33,385 bases of DNA from an uncultured Prevotella sp. (GTDB taxonomy: Bacteria > Bacteroidota > Bacteroidia > Bacteroidales > Bacteroidaceae), in NCBI GenBank assembly GCA_900322175.1, contig ONYZ01000030.1, positions 1 to 33,385 on the forward strand. Reading direction: 5' to 3'. A model generated the notes under the pieces. The model made no database searches. It had not been told where the DNA came from and worked only from the letters and a program-made list of their open reading frames with translations. Shown one piece after another: positions 13,865-22,620 of this stretch; position 1 is the stretch's first letter, and each line of letters begins with the position of its first letter. Position numbers and translations under genes: made by a program.

Positions 13865-14848
13865 ATGCAGCGTATAAAAGCATTTCTAGCTCTATCAGTC
13901 GTTATACTGATAGCTGTTGGTATTTCTTACTGGGCATTCTATAAGGCTATGAAGGCTGAAACTAACGTCCGCTATTTGGGGCTGAAAAGTGTTGTAGCTG
14001 GCGAACTGTACAGAACCATAAAAGGTATGGAGATGAGTGCTCAAAATGTTTTTAATGAAGTAGAGAAACACCTTGGTTCGCCAGATGCTGTTATTGATGC
14101 TCTTGAGAGCGAATCTAATCTTAATCCAGATGTGCGAGGCTACTTTGCCGCCTTCGAACCCGACTACTTCAAAGAAAAGGGCAGATGGTTTGAGCCGTAC
14201 GTTCATCATACTGATAGTACTAATTTCGAGATGACTCAGGTGGGTTCTGCCCGCCATGACTATACACAGTCCAGTTGGTATATTCGTGCTAAGAATCTGA
14301 AAATGTCATTCTGGTCTAAGCCGTATTATTACTATGATGGCACAAGTATCAGCGGACACTATTGTACTTATGTAAAGCCCGTGTTTGATTCTACTGGAAA
14401 ATTGGCTTGTGTGTGTGGAGCCGATATTACTTTCGAGTGGCTTTCGAAAGAACTGCTCAAAATCGATGATAAATACAGAAATTCCGAACAGATGAATATG
14501 TACAAGCTGATGAGAGACTTTGATTTCTTCTCTGTGGTACTCGACAAGGACGGCACCTGCTTAGTGCATCCTCAGGACAAGAATGTGTCGATAAACGATG
14601 AAGAATTACTAAGTAATCTAGAACATAGTCAATCAGGTATTGCCGAGATGGTGATATCAGGTGTGCCATCGCTGGTATACTATGGCCCGATAGAAGGTAT
14701 TGACTGGTCGGTAGCAGTAATAGCTCCTAAGAGTGACGTACAGAAGCCCTTTACGTATATGGGGGTGATATTGGCTTTGGTAGCTGTTCTTGGTATGATT
14801 GCGGTTTGGATAATCTGTAGACGAATAAAGTATGCAAAAGAGGCTTAA
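13865..14848 (+). CDS. Membrane Cache-domain sensor without an output domain
   Basis: A 327-residue protein: one N-terminal membrane helix (about 6-25), a periplasmic double-Cache-like domain, a second membrane helix (about 300-320), and then only some 10 cytoplasmic residues. The Cache signs are shared with the two following proteins: FEPDYF, WY-x-RA, VFDSTGKLACVCGADITFEWLS, LDKDGTCLVHP and WSVAVIAPKSDV. With no HAMP or signalling domain it must act through a partner, presumably the next gene products; this is inference. The start is uncertain. In-frame TTG (13829) and GTG (13835) codons lie nearer the promoter and would add 12 or 10 residues. I favour the ATG because it gives a compact MQ-basic-hydrophobic start like the next gene. 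The last 17 bases overlap the next gene. Confidence 0.85.
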   Translation: MQRIKAFLALSVVILIAVGISYWAFYKAMKAETNVRYLGLKSVVAGELYRTIKGMEMSAQNVFNEVEKHLGSPDAVIDALESESNLNPDVRGYFAAFEPDYFKEKGRWFEPYVHHTDSTNFEMTQVGSARHDYTQSSWYIRAKNLKMSFWSKPYYYYDGTSISGHYCTYVKPVFDSTGKLACVCGADITFEWLSKELLKIDDKYRNSEQMNMYKLMRDFDFFSVVLDKDGTCLVHPQDKNVSINDEELLSNLEHSQSGIAEMVISGVPSLVYYGPIEGIDWSVAVIAPKSDVQKPFTYMGVILALVAVLGMIAVWIICRRIKYAKEA

Positions 14849-16313
14849 ACTGAACTTGCAGATAGTAGGCGAGACGCTGTTGCTGCTGGCTTTATCTCTG
14901 GGCTTGGTGTTTTATTTCTCACACAAGGCTCTAAAGCATGAGGCTGTGCTTGATGCCGAACAGACACTCGAGGCCACAGTTCAGGATATTGATAATATTC
15001 TGCTTAGTGTAGAACAGGCTACAGGTAATATTTACTATGACTTGTTGAACCACGTTAACGATTCAAGTCGTATGTATACTTATTGCCGCGAGTTGGTCCA
15101 GAACAATCCTAACGTTGTAGGTTGTGCTGTAGCCTATAAGCCTGGTTATTTTCCTGGCAAGGATTTGTTTATGGTTTACGTTCATCGCAGAGGCTTCTCC
15201 ACAGATGTAAAGTCCGACTTGGTTACTACCGATAAGTTTACTAATCGTCCTTATACAGAGCAGACTTGGTATACTGAACCTATGAACTCAGGTTATGTGG
15301 GATGGACTAATCCGCTTAAAGGCGATGATACAGAGAATGTTCCGCTGGTAACGTTCTGCCTGCCATTTGTTGATGCTAGTGGTGAGCGCGTTGGTATGAT
15401 AGGAGTCGATGTGTCGATTAACCAATTGTCAAAGATAATTCTGGCTGCGAAGCCTTCTGAGCATAGCTACAGTGTGCTGCTGGCTAGAAACGGATCATTT
15501 ATAGTGCATCCTGACGAAAAGAAACTTGAATCACAAACTGTGTTCAGCCAGATGAATGAAGGTGCACATCCCAGTGTGATCGAGGCAGCCGAGGCAATGG
15601 TGGCAGGCGAGACTGGTATGAAAAACTTCAAGATGAACAATGAGGATTGGACAGTGTTCTACAAGCCCTTCAAACGTGTAGAGTTGGAGGGCAGAAGCCA
15701 GGGACCATTGGGATGGAGTGTTGGCGTAGTATATCCAGAGGCTGATGTTCATAGTGTTCACAATAAACTGCTGCTGATGGTGATAGGTATTGCCATTGCG
15801 GGCATGCTGTTATTCTTCTTACTGTGCAACTGGATTATCCGTCTGCAACTGAAACCGCTTAGAATGCTTACTCATTCGGCGCAGCGTATTGCCGAGGGCG
15901 ACTATAGCGAGATTGTACCAGATACAAATCGCGACGATGAGATTGGGCATCTGCAGAACCGTTTCCACAAGATGCAGCGCTCATTGCAGGAGCAAGTTGA
16001 ACAACTTGAGCAGGAAACTGAAGAGTTAAATCATGATAGTGATATTCTTAGAGCATCGTTTGGCAAAACAGAAGAGGCCGACAGAATGCGAACCTCGTTC
16101 TTACACTATATGACCAATCAGATGGCTGTGCCTTCCGAGAGCATCGATCGCAGTGTTACCACACTCTGTAATAACTATCACGACATTACTAAAGAGGAGA
16201 TAGAAAAGCAGGTAACCAATATTGAGCGTAAGAGCGAGACTCTGGTAGAATTGCTTAACCACATGGCTCATTTTACTGAAATGGAAGAAGGAAAGGAGGC
16301 CGACAATGAGTAA
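14832..16313 (+). CDS. Cache-HAMP sensor with a degenerate histidine-kinase dimerisation helix and no ATPase
   Basis: A 493-residue protein: membrane helix at about 11-30, periplasmic Cache region at about 31-310 (YKPGYFPGKD, FVDASGERVGMIGVDVSINQLS, LARNGSFIVHP, GWSVGVVYPEADV), membrane helix at about 314-336, and HAMP at about 337-390. A coiled coil (385-415) leads into a DHp-like segment F423-P434, then helices to the end. In a canonical kinase the H-box reads like SHELRTP. Here it is TNQMAVP, with N429 where the phosphoacceptor His belongs (codon 16116-16118). The protein stops right after the DHp-like hairpin, so no ATP-binding domain is present. It overlaps the previous gene by 17 bases and the next by 8. 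It may heterodimerise with the third protein (inference). Confidence 0.88.
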   Translation: MQKRLKLNLQIVGETLLLLALSLGLVFYFSHKALKHEAVLDAEQTLEATVQDIDNILLSVEQATGNIYYDLLNHVNDSSRMYTYCRELVQNNPNVVGCAVAYKPGYFPGKDLFMVYVHRRGFSTDVKSDLVTTDKFTNRPYTEQTWYTEPMNSGYVGWTNPLKGDDTENVPLVTFCLPFVDASGERVGMIGVDVSINQLSKIILAAKPSEHSYSVLLARNGSFIVHPDEKKLESQTVFSQMNEGAHPSVIEAAEAMVAGETGMKNFKMNNEDWTVFYKPFKRVELEGRSQGPLGWSVGVVYPEADVHSVHNKLLLMVIGIAIAGMLLFFLLCNWIIRLQLKPLRMLTHSAQRIAEGDYSEIVPDTNRDDEIGHLQNRFHKMQRSLQEQVEQLEQETEELNHDSDILRASFGKTEEADRMRTSFLHYMTNQMAVPSESIDRSVTTLCNNYHDITKEEIEKQVTNIERKSETLVELLNHMAHFTEMEEGKEADNE

Positions 16314-18213
16314 GAAATATCATCCGTTGTCGCGAAAGCTTAGTGTGGGCATTATGCTGATGGCTGCACCTATCTTTGTTGTGGCGTTGGGTATACTTTA
16401 TTTGCAGTCGCGCTACTTAGTACATCAGGAAGCGATGGATAGTTCGCGTAGCCAACTTAATATTTCGCTTCAGCGCGTAATCAACTATATGAGCACAGTT
16501 GAGACTGGAGCCAAATCCAATGCTTGGATGATTGAAGAGAATCTAAGCGAGGAACGTATGCTGGCTGTTTCGCGTCGTATTGTCGAACTGAATCGTAACG
16601 TGGTGAGCAGTTCAATATTTGTTGTACCAGGATTGTTGCCCAATCATCCTAAGAATTTTTCGGTATATACCGTTAATACTGGTGATACGATCTATACAGC
16701 CAGCGAGCCCGAATACGAGTATTTCGATAGAAAGTGTTATACCAAGCCGATAGAAACGGGTAAGGCTTGCTGGGTCGATCCGTTTATCGATTTCACAGAG
16801 AGCAGGGTTGATCATAATCAGGCTATTGCCACATATAGCATGCCGCTTCGTCAGGCTAATGGTCGTATAGCTGGTGTTGTTGCCGTCGACCTGTCATTCA
16901 GCAAAATGGCCAGGATTCTTTATGATGTTGAGCATCCTTATGATAATGCATATTACATTTTGGTAGGTGCAGATGGCCGTTACTTGATACATCCTGATAG
17001 TACCCGATTGTTTAATAAGACCATCTTTACAGACGTCGATCCAAAGATGGGAGCCGATCTTATAACATTAGGTCACGAGATGACAGCTGGCAAACATGGT
17101 TCTTTGGAGATAACACTTCACAATACTCTTTATCATGTGAGCTATGTACCCGTGCCTGATACAGGATGGAGCCTGGCGTTGGTATGTCCGGATAAAGACG
17201 TTATGCATGGTTTCTATAAGATAGGCTATGTGATGATATTTATCATTATTATTGGTCTAATGCTTATTATCTGGCTTTGTAATCGTCTTACAAAAGAATC
17301 TCTAAGTCCTATTGGCCGTCTGCTTGATAATACCCGCCATTTGGCCGAAGGTAATTATGACGCGCAGATCCCTAAAGCCCATGGCAAAGGTGTTATAGCC
17401 CGTCTTCAGAATAGTTTCGCCCAAATGCAGAGTGCGCTAAATATGCGTATGGGTACGCTGAGCAGAAATGCCGACGAAATACGTCAGCACAATGAGGAGT
17501 TGGCTAAGGCACAGGAGCAGGTCGACGAGACCGTTCGCCGTAAGAATCTGTTTATACAGCACGTGGCCCAACAGATGCGTATGCCACTTAATGTTATTAT
17601 GGGCTTTGCCAATGTGCTGCGTGAGAGTAGTGGCAATAAGGATGCCATCGACGCAGAGCAGCTTAGCAGTATTGCATCTATGATGAAGAGTAATGCTGTC
17701 AACCTGAATCTTATGGTGGTGATGCTGTTTGATGCTTCTGAGCCCGAATCTGCCGAGGTTATGAAGTGTAGCCGAAAGGATGAGGTGTCGTGCAACAATT
17801 TTGCTCAGGAGTGCATCAGGCATACCACAAGTCACTTCCCTAATGCTCACATCCGTTTTACTTCCGAGGTGCCTGATACATTATGTATACTTACCAATCG
17901 TTTGTATCTTATGCGCACTCTGCGTGAGTTGCTTTATAATGCGGCCAAGTATACTGATGGTACAAATATCAAGTTGATGGTTACACAGACTGATACCAAG
18001 GTGCGATTCACTGTGCAGGATGTGGGGCCTGGATTGAATATCGATGCTAATGAGCTGATATTCAAGCCGTTCGTTCGCGAGGGCGATTTGTCTGAGGGCC
18101 TTGGTTTAGGTCTGCCACTAGCTAAGCGACATTCTAAGAGTTTAGGCGGCGACCTTGTATTTGATACAGGATATCACGAAGGATGCCGAGTAACAATCGA
18201 ATTACCGAAATAA
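16306..18213 (+). CDS. Cache-HAMP histidine-kinase-like protein lacking the phosphoacceptor histidine
   Basis: A 635-residue protein: membrane helix at about 13-33, periplasmic Cache region at about 34-300 (LRQANGRIAGVVAVDLSFSKMA, GADGRYLIHP, GWSLALVCPDKDV), membrane helix at about 305-327, HAMP at about 328-382, and coiled coil at about 385-412. The DHp-like segment F416-N429 reads AQQMRMPLN, where Q422 (codon 17569-17571) replaces the usual His. H419 lies three residues earlier, out of register. The HATPase_c domain (about 495-635) is intact by eye: N545 in LLYNAAKYT, D572-x-G574-x-G576, and the G598/G600/G602 G2 box. ATP binding is therefore likely but canonical autophosphorylation is not. 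No response regulator gene is adjacent. Possible roles are allosteric pseudokinase, or phosphorylation of H419 or of a partner. Confidence 0.9.
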   Translation: MSKKYHPLSRKLSVGIMLMAAPIFVVALGILYLQSRYLVHQEAMDSSRSQLNISLQRVINYMSTVETGAKSNAWMIEENLSEERMLAVSRRIVELNRNVVSSSIFVVPGLLPNHPKNFSVYTVNTGDTIYTASEPEYEYFDRKCYTKPIETGKACWVDPFIDFTESRVDHNQAIATYSMPLRQANGRIAGVVAVDLSFSKMARILYDVEHPYDNAYYILVGADGRYLIHPDSTRLFNKTIFTDVDPKMGADLITLGHEMTAGKHGSLEITLHNTLYHVSYVPVPDTGWSLALVCPDKDVMHGFYKIGYVMIFIIIIGLMLIIWLCNRLTKESLSPIGRLLDNTRHLAEGNYDAQIPKAHGKGVIARLQNSFAQMQSALNMRMGTLSRNADEIRQHNEELAKAQEQVDETVRRKNLFIQHVAQQMRMPLNVIMGFANVLRESSGNKDAIDAEQLSSIASMMKSNAVNLNLMVVMLFDASEPESAEVMKCSRKDEVSCNNFAQECIRHTTSHFPNAHIRFTSEVPDTLCILTNRLYLMRTLRELLYNAAKYTDGTNIKLMVTQTDTKVRFTVQDVGPGLNIDANELIFKPFVREGDLSEGLGLGLPLAKRHSKSLGGDLVFDTGYHEGCRVTIELPK

Positions 18214-18214
18214 A

Positions 18215-18244
18215 AAAGCTCCCGAATTTGGGAGCTTTCTTTAT
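18215..18244. terminator. Bidirectional terminator between the Cache operon and htpG
   Basis: AAAGCTCCC (18215-18223) and GGGAGCTTT (18230-18238) form a perfect 9-bp stem with loop GAATTT. A CTTTATATTT tail follows on the plus strand, and a T-rich tail follows on the minus strand. It serves two convergent transcripts. Confidence 0.88.
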
Positions 18245-18284
18245 ATTTAATCAGATTTACTGATTGCTTCATGAACTATTCTTT

Positions 18285-20342
18285 TTATCCCTTAATAAGT
18301 TCTACGCTTCGCTTCAGGAACTTATCGAGTGCTTCGCCCTTAAGCATTCCGTTCTGTAGCAGAGCCAGATCGATAAGCTGGTGAACTACCGAGTTGCCCT
18401 TGGCATAGTCGGCGATTACAGCCTGCTTCTTGTCCTTCTGTTCCTGTACAGCCTTCTCGGCTTCGGCCTTCATGTCCTTATCCTCCTGTGTCAGTTCGTC
18501 GTACTTCTTCTTGTCCTGTGCGGCACGGATTGCTGCCAGTCGAGCCTCTTGACCCTTCAGTTCGGCTACGATTGGTTTCAGAGCATCCTCAGTAGCAGAA
18601 CTACTTTCGTCAAGTACCTTCTTAACCAGTGGGTGGTCTGAGTTCAGTACAAGGTTGAATGAGTCTGGCATCTGTCCGTAGAATCCCATTCCAGGCTGGA
18701 ACTTGCTCATCTCTTTCATACGGCGCATATACTCATTCTGTGTGATTACTACAGGACGTGCCTCGGCACCGAGTGCGTCTACCTGAACCATAAACTCTGT
18801 GTGGTCAATCTTTGGCAGCTGGGTACGGAATACGGCTGACAAATTGTCACTCTGATCCTCGCTCAGGTTGCTCTTTGGTGCATCGCTCTTTACAATCAGA
18901 CGGTCGATGATGTCGGCATCTACACGTGTAAAGTGACACTTCTCAAACTTCTGCTCCAGAGTTTGGATTGTTGGTACGTCAAGCTGTCCGTCGAGCAACA
19001 GCACGCTGTAGCCCTTATCCTGAGCTGCCTTAATATATGAGTACTGCTCCTCCTTGTCGGTAGCGTAGAGATAAACTAATTGGTCGTCCTTATCCTTCTG
19101 ATTGGCCTCAATCAGAGTTTTGTACTCATCGAAGGTGAAGTACTTGCCCTCAGTATCCTTGAAGAGAGCAAAATCCTTAGCGCGATCGTAGAAACCTTCC
19201 TCTGAGAGTATTCCGTAGTTGATGAAGAGCTTCAGGTCATCCCACTTCTCCTCATACTCCTTGCGATTCTCATTGAAGATAGCCTTCAGGCGGTCAGCAA
19301 CCTTCTTTGTGATATATGTAGAAATCTTTTTAACCTCACGGTCGCTCTGCAGATATGAGCGGCTTACGTTCAGAGGAATATCTGGTGAATCGATTACACC
19401 ATGCAGTAGAGTGAGGAACTCTGGTACGATACCCTCTACCTGATCTGTTACGAATACCTGGTTGCAGTACAGCTGAATCTTGTTCTTCTGCAGTTCAATG
19501 CTCGACTTAATCTTTGGGAAGTACAGGATACCAGTCAAGTTGAATGGGTAGTCCACGTTCAGATGGATCCAGAACAATGGCTCATCACTCATCGGGTAGA
19601 GTGTGCGATAGAAACTCTTGTAGTCCTCGTCCTTCAGTGTGCTTGGAGTCTTGGTCCACAGTGGCTCTACGTTGTTGATGACGTTGTCCTCGTCGGTGTC
19701 TACCTGCTTGCCGTCTTTCCACTCGGTCTTCTTGCCGAATGCTACTGGCACTGCCATAAACTTGCAGTACTTGTTAAGCAGTCCCTCAAGCTTGTACTTC
19801 TCAAGGAATTCCTTGCAGTCATCGTCGATGTAGAGGATGATGTCTGATCCGTGGTCAGCACGCTCAGCATCGTCTATCTCGTATGCAGGACTTCCGTCGC
19901 AACTCCACTTTACAGCCTTGCTGCCATCCTTATAGCTCTTGGTGATGATCTCAACCTTCTTTGATACCATGAAGCTAGAGTAGAATCCCAGTCCGAAGTG
20001 GCCGATGATATTGTTGGCGTTGTCCTTGTATTTCTCGAGGAAGTCGGTCACACCCGAGAATGCAATCTGGTTGATGTACTTGTCGATTTCCTCCTCGGTC
20101 ATTCCGATACCGTGATCGCTGATGGTGATAGTACCTTTATCAGTGTCGAGGTTTACACGAACAGTTAGGTCTCCCAGTTCGCCTTTGAACTCGCCCTGCT
20201 GTGCCAGAGTTTTCAACTTCTGTGTAGCATCTACGGCGTTTGATACCATCTCGCGGATGAAAATCTCGTGATCGCTATAGAGAAACTTTTTGATAACGGG
20301 GAAGATGTTCTCGGTCGTAACCCCGATGTTACCTTTCTGCAT
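18285..20342 (-). CDS. htpG: Molecular chaperone HtpG (Hsp90)
   Basis: A 685-residue Hsp90 family chaperone. The N-terminal GHKL ATPase domain (about 1-235) has E/N motifs in REMVSNAVDA, SDHGIGM and NIIGHFGLGFYSSF. The middle domain (about 240-500) carries the catalytic-arm region PLNVSRSYLQSDREVKKI. A C-terminal dimerisation domain ends SVELIKG. A stretch rich in Lys/Asp/Gln around 610-645 is characteristic of Bacteroidetes HtpG. It folds client proteins in the cytoplasm with ATP. It lies 113 bases downstream of the rpsA stop, behind a terminator, so it is probably transcribed separately. No full consensus promoter is evident in the short upstream region. Confidence 0.97.
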   Translation of the reverse strand: MQKGNIGVTTENIFPVIKKFLYSDHEIFIREMVSNAVDATQKLKTLAQQGEFKGELGDLTVRVNLDTDKGTITISDHGIGMTEEEIDKYINQIAFSGVTDFLEKYKDNANNIIGHFGLGFYSSFMVSKKVEIITKSYKDGSKAVKWSCDGSPAYEIDDAERADHGSDIILYIDDDCKEFLEKYKLEGLLNKYCKFMAVPVAFGKKTEWKDGKQVDTDEDNVINNVEPLWTKTPSTLKDEDYKSFYRTLYPMSDEPLFWIHLNVDYPFNLTGILYFPKIKSSIELQKNKIQLYCNQVFVTDQVEGIVPEFLTLLHGVIDSPDIPLNVSRSYLQSDREVKKISTYITKKVADRLKAIFNENRKEYEEKWDDLKLFINYGILSEEGFYDRAKDFALFKDTEGKYFTFDEYKTLIEANQKDKDDQLVYLYATDKEEQYSYIKAAQDKGYSVLLLDGQLDVPTIQTLEQKFEKCHFTRVDADIIDRLIVKSDAPKSNLSEDQSDNLSAVFRTQLPKIDHTEFMVQVDALGAEARPVVITQNEYMRRMKEMSKFQPGMGFYGQMPDSFNLVLNSDHPLVKKVLDESSSATEDALKPIVAELKGQEARLAAIRAAQDKKKYDELTQEDKDMKAEAEKAVQEQKDKKQAVIADYAKGNSVVHQLIDLALLQNGMLKGEALDKFLKRSVELIKG

Positions 20343-20397
20343 AATTCTTATACTTATTTATTAATGTTCTGCCCTAGAATATGCAAATACCGTGCCA

Positions 20398-20429
20398 AAC
20401 AAAAAATCCCTCCGAAGTGAATCGGAGGG
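20398..20429 (-). terminator. Rho-independent terminator of rpsA
   Basis: On the minus strand CCCTCCGA (20429-20422) pairs perfectly with TCGGAGGG (20415-20408) around loop TTCACT, followed by ATTTTTTGTTT. It lies 27 bases past the rpsA stop codon. Confidence 0.9.
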
Positions 20430-20455
20430 ACAGGTTTTATAGGGTAGGGGATAAA

Positions 20456-22231
20456 TTACTTCTCGCCCTTATCCATCTTAGCCTTCAGTTCAGCCAGAAC
20501 ATCGAGATCACCGAGTGTTGTGCTAGCGGCTACATTCTCGATCTTTGGAGAGTCGTTCTTGCGAGATGGCTTCTTAGCGGCCTTCTTCTCCTCACGAGCT
20601 GGATCCTCGAAGGTGCGGCTGTGAGAGAGGATGATACGCTTAGAATCCTTGTTGAACTCGATAACCTTGAACAGGAGAGTCTCACCAGCCTGAGCCTGTG
20701 AGCCATCCTCCTTAACGAGGTGCTTAGGAGTAGCGAAGCCCTCAACGTTCTCCTCGAGAGCGATAACGGCGCCCTTCTCGAGCATCTCGCTGATCTTACC
20801 CTCGTGGATAGAACCTACAGCGTACTTACCCTCGAATACATCCCAAGGATTGTCCTCGAGCTGCTTGTGACCGAGTGAAAGACGACGGTTCTCCTTATCG
20901 ATATCCAGAACTACAACCTCAATCTGCTCACCTACCTGTGTGAACTCTGAAGGATGCTTAACCTTCTTAGTCCAGCTAAGGTCGCTGATGTGAATCAGGC
21001 CGTCAACACCCTCCTCGAGCTCAACAAATACACCGAAGTTGGTGAAGTTGCGAACCTTTGCAGTGTGCTTGCTGCCAACAGGATACTTGGTCTCGATAGC
21101 CTCCCATGGATCCTCGCGGAGCTGCTTGATACCGAGAGACATCTTGCGCTCGTCGCGGTCCAGAGTCAGGATAACAGCCTCTACCTCGTCGCCAACCTTC
21201 AGGAACTCCTGAGCTGAACGGAGGTGCTGGCTCCATGACATCTCTGATACGTGAATCAGACCCTCAACACCTGGCTGGATCTCAACGAATGCACCGTAGT
21301 CAGCGATAACGACTACCTTACCCTTAACGTGGTCGCCCACCTTGAGGTCAGCATCCAGAGCATCCCAAGGATGTGGAGTGAGCTGCTTCAGACCGAGAGC
21401 GATACGACGCTTCTCATCGTCGAAGTCAAGGATAACAACGTTGATCTTCTGGTCGAGCTCAACTACCTTGTGAGGATCGTCTACGCGGCCCCAAGACAGG
21501 TCAGTGATGTGGATGAGTCCGTCAACACCACCGAGGTCAACGAATACACCGTAAGAAGTGATGTTCTTAACGGTACCCTCGAGGATCTGACCCTTTTCGA
21601 GCTTACCGATGATCTCCTTCTTCTGTGCCTCGAGCTCAGCCTCGATGAGAGCCTTGTGAGATACAACTACATTGCGGAACTCCTGGTTGATCTTAACAAC
21701 CTTGAACTCCATAGTCTTGCCTACGAACTGGTCGTAGTCGCGTATTGGGTGAACGTCAATCTGTGATCCGGGGAGGAATGCCTCGATACCGAATACGTCA
21801 ACGATCATACCGCCCTTAGTGCGGCACTTTATGTAACCCTGGATGATAGCGTCTGCCTCGAGAGCCTCGTTAACCTTCTCCCAAGACTGGCTCAGACGTG
21901 CCTTCTTGTGAGAGAGGATCAGCTGACCTTTCTTGTCTTCAGCGCTCTCTACGTAAACCTCTACCTTGTCGCCGATCTTAAGATCTGGGTTGTAGCGGAA
22001 TTCAGAAGCGGGGATGATACCGTCGCTCTTGTAGCCGATGTTGACAACAACTTCCTTCTTGTCAATAGAGATAACTGTGCCCTCTACTACCTGATGGTCG
22101 GCAACCTTGTTCAGGGTTTCGTCGTAAGCCTTGTCGAGCTCTTCCTTGCTGATGTTAGCAACTGTTCCGTTCTCGAACTCGTCCCAATTGAAATCGTCGA
22201 GTGGCTTAACGTTCTTTGTTAATTCTGACAT
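20456..22231 (-). CDS. rpsA: 30S ribosomal protein S1
   Basis: A 591-residue S1 protein with six S1/OB repeats starting at about residues 45, 125, 210, 295, 385 and 470. The third to fifth are the clearest (GQILEGTVKNITSYGVFVDLGGVDGLIHITDLSW; GDHVKGKVVVIADYGAFVEI; GSKHTAKVRNFTNFGVFVELEEGVDGLIHISDLSW). The first two diverge, as in other S1 proteins where they bind the ribosome. The C-terminal 50 residues are Lys/Ala-rich and end AELKAMDKGEK-like. It recruits mRNA to the 30S subunit, which matters in a phylum with weak Shine-Dalgarno sequences. The leader of about 140 bases is structured (see separate entry), suggesting autoregulation. Confidence 0.97.
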   Translation of the reverse strand: MSELTKNVKPLDDFNWDEFENGTVANISKEELDKAYDETLNKVADHQVVEGTVISIDKKEVVVNIGYKSDGIIPASEFRYNPDLKIGDKVEVYVESAEDKKGQLILSHKKARLSQSWEKVNEALEADAIIQGYIKCRTKGGMIVDVFGIEAFLPGSQIDVHPIRDYDQFVGKTMEFKVVKINQEFRNVVVSHKALIEAELEAQKKEIIGKLEKGQILEGTVKNITSYGVFVDLGGVDGLIHITDLSWGRVDDPHKVVELDQKINVVILDFDDEKRRIALGLKQLTPHPWDALDADLKVGDHVKGKVVVIADYGAFVEIQPGVEGLIHVSEMSWSQHLRSAQEFLKVGDEVEAVILTLDRDERKMSLGIKQLREDPWEAIETKYPVGSKHTAKVRNFTNFGVFVELEEGVDGLIHISDLSWTKKVKHPSEFTQVGEQIEVVVLDIDKENRRLSLGHKQLEDNPWDVFEGKYAVGSIHEGKISEMLEKGAVIALEENVEGFATPKHLVKEDGSQAQAGETLLFKVIEFNKDSKRIILSHSRTFEDPAREEKKAAKKPSRKNDSPKIENVAASTTLGDLDVLAELKAKMDKGEK

Positions 22232-22383
22232 AATTTATAATTTGTGCCCCTCGTTTGTTTGTCGGGGCGGGGTCTGCACAGACGTTTACCAGACCGTATT
22301 TAAAGGGTTAATAATAGATAGGAGCTAGCGCCTGTTCCGGCCCCTATTCCCCCCTATGGGGGAGAAAATCGGGTGCAAAGGTA
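22232..22383 (-). promoter_or_regulatory. rpsA promoter and structured 5' leader
   Basis: On the minus strand TACCTTTG (22383-22376) is a perfect -7 box, with no clear -33 box. The leader to the ATG at 22231 is about 140 bases and GC-rich for this genome. It can form CCCCC/GGGGG near its 5' end (22350-22362), GGTCTG/CAGACC (22271-22276 with 22290-22295) and GCCCC/GGGGC (22246-22250 with 22264-22268). The last stem ends 14 bases before the start codon. This is compatible with feedback control by S1, which I infer only from the structure. Confidence 0.65.
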
Positions 22384-22584
22384 CAAAAAAGTAGTGAGAG
22401 GTTAGTGGCTAGAGGTTGGAAGTGGCTGAAATTTATGCTTATTTAACAAAAAAGAAGGACCAACTCTCACGAGCTAGCCCCTCCCATTCCAGTTTTAACC
22501 TTTTATACTTTACTTTTACTAACTATCATATGTACAAGTTAATGGCTTTATTTCTGTCTTAAATGATACCGTGGCATCATTAAA
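22384..22584. other. Intergenic stretch upstream of rpsA with no gene seen
   Basis: About 200 bases between the rpsA promoter and the gdhA terminator. It contains purine-rich imperfect repeats (GAGAGGTTAG, TAGAGGTTGG near 22396-22420), partly mirrored by CCAACTCTCACG and CTAGCCCCTCC near 22460-22490. A short hairpin with ATGAT/ATCAT arms lies at 22563-22580. No reading frame is convincing. Confidence 0.5.
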
Positions 22585-22610
22585 GTAACCTCGGCGTAAA
22601 CCAAGGTTAC
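22581..22610 (-). terminator. Probable terminator of gdhA
   Basis: On the minus strand GTAACCTTGG (22610-22601), loop TTTACG, then CCGAGGTTAC (22594-22585) form a 10-bp stem with one G-T pair, ending 11 bases past the gdhA stop. The T run after it is short (TTTAATG). Confidence 0.65.
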
Positions 22611-22620
22611 ATTCTTATTC

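Noticed and set aside
20456-22231. Plus-strand frames opposite rpsA (up to 171 residues)
   Set aside because: They are antisense shadows of S1, with repeated Leu/Val-rich patterns that mirror the S1 repeats.
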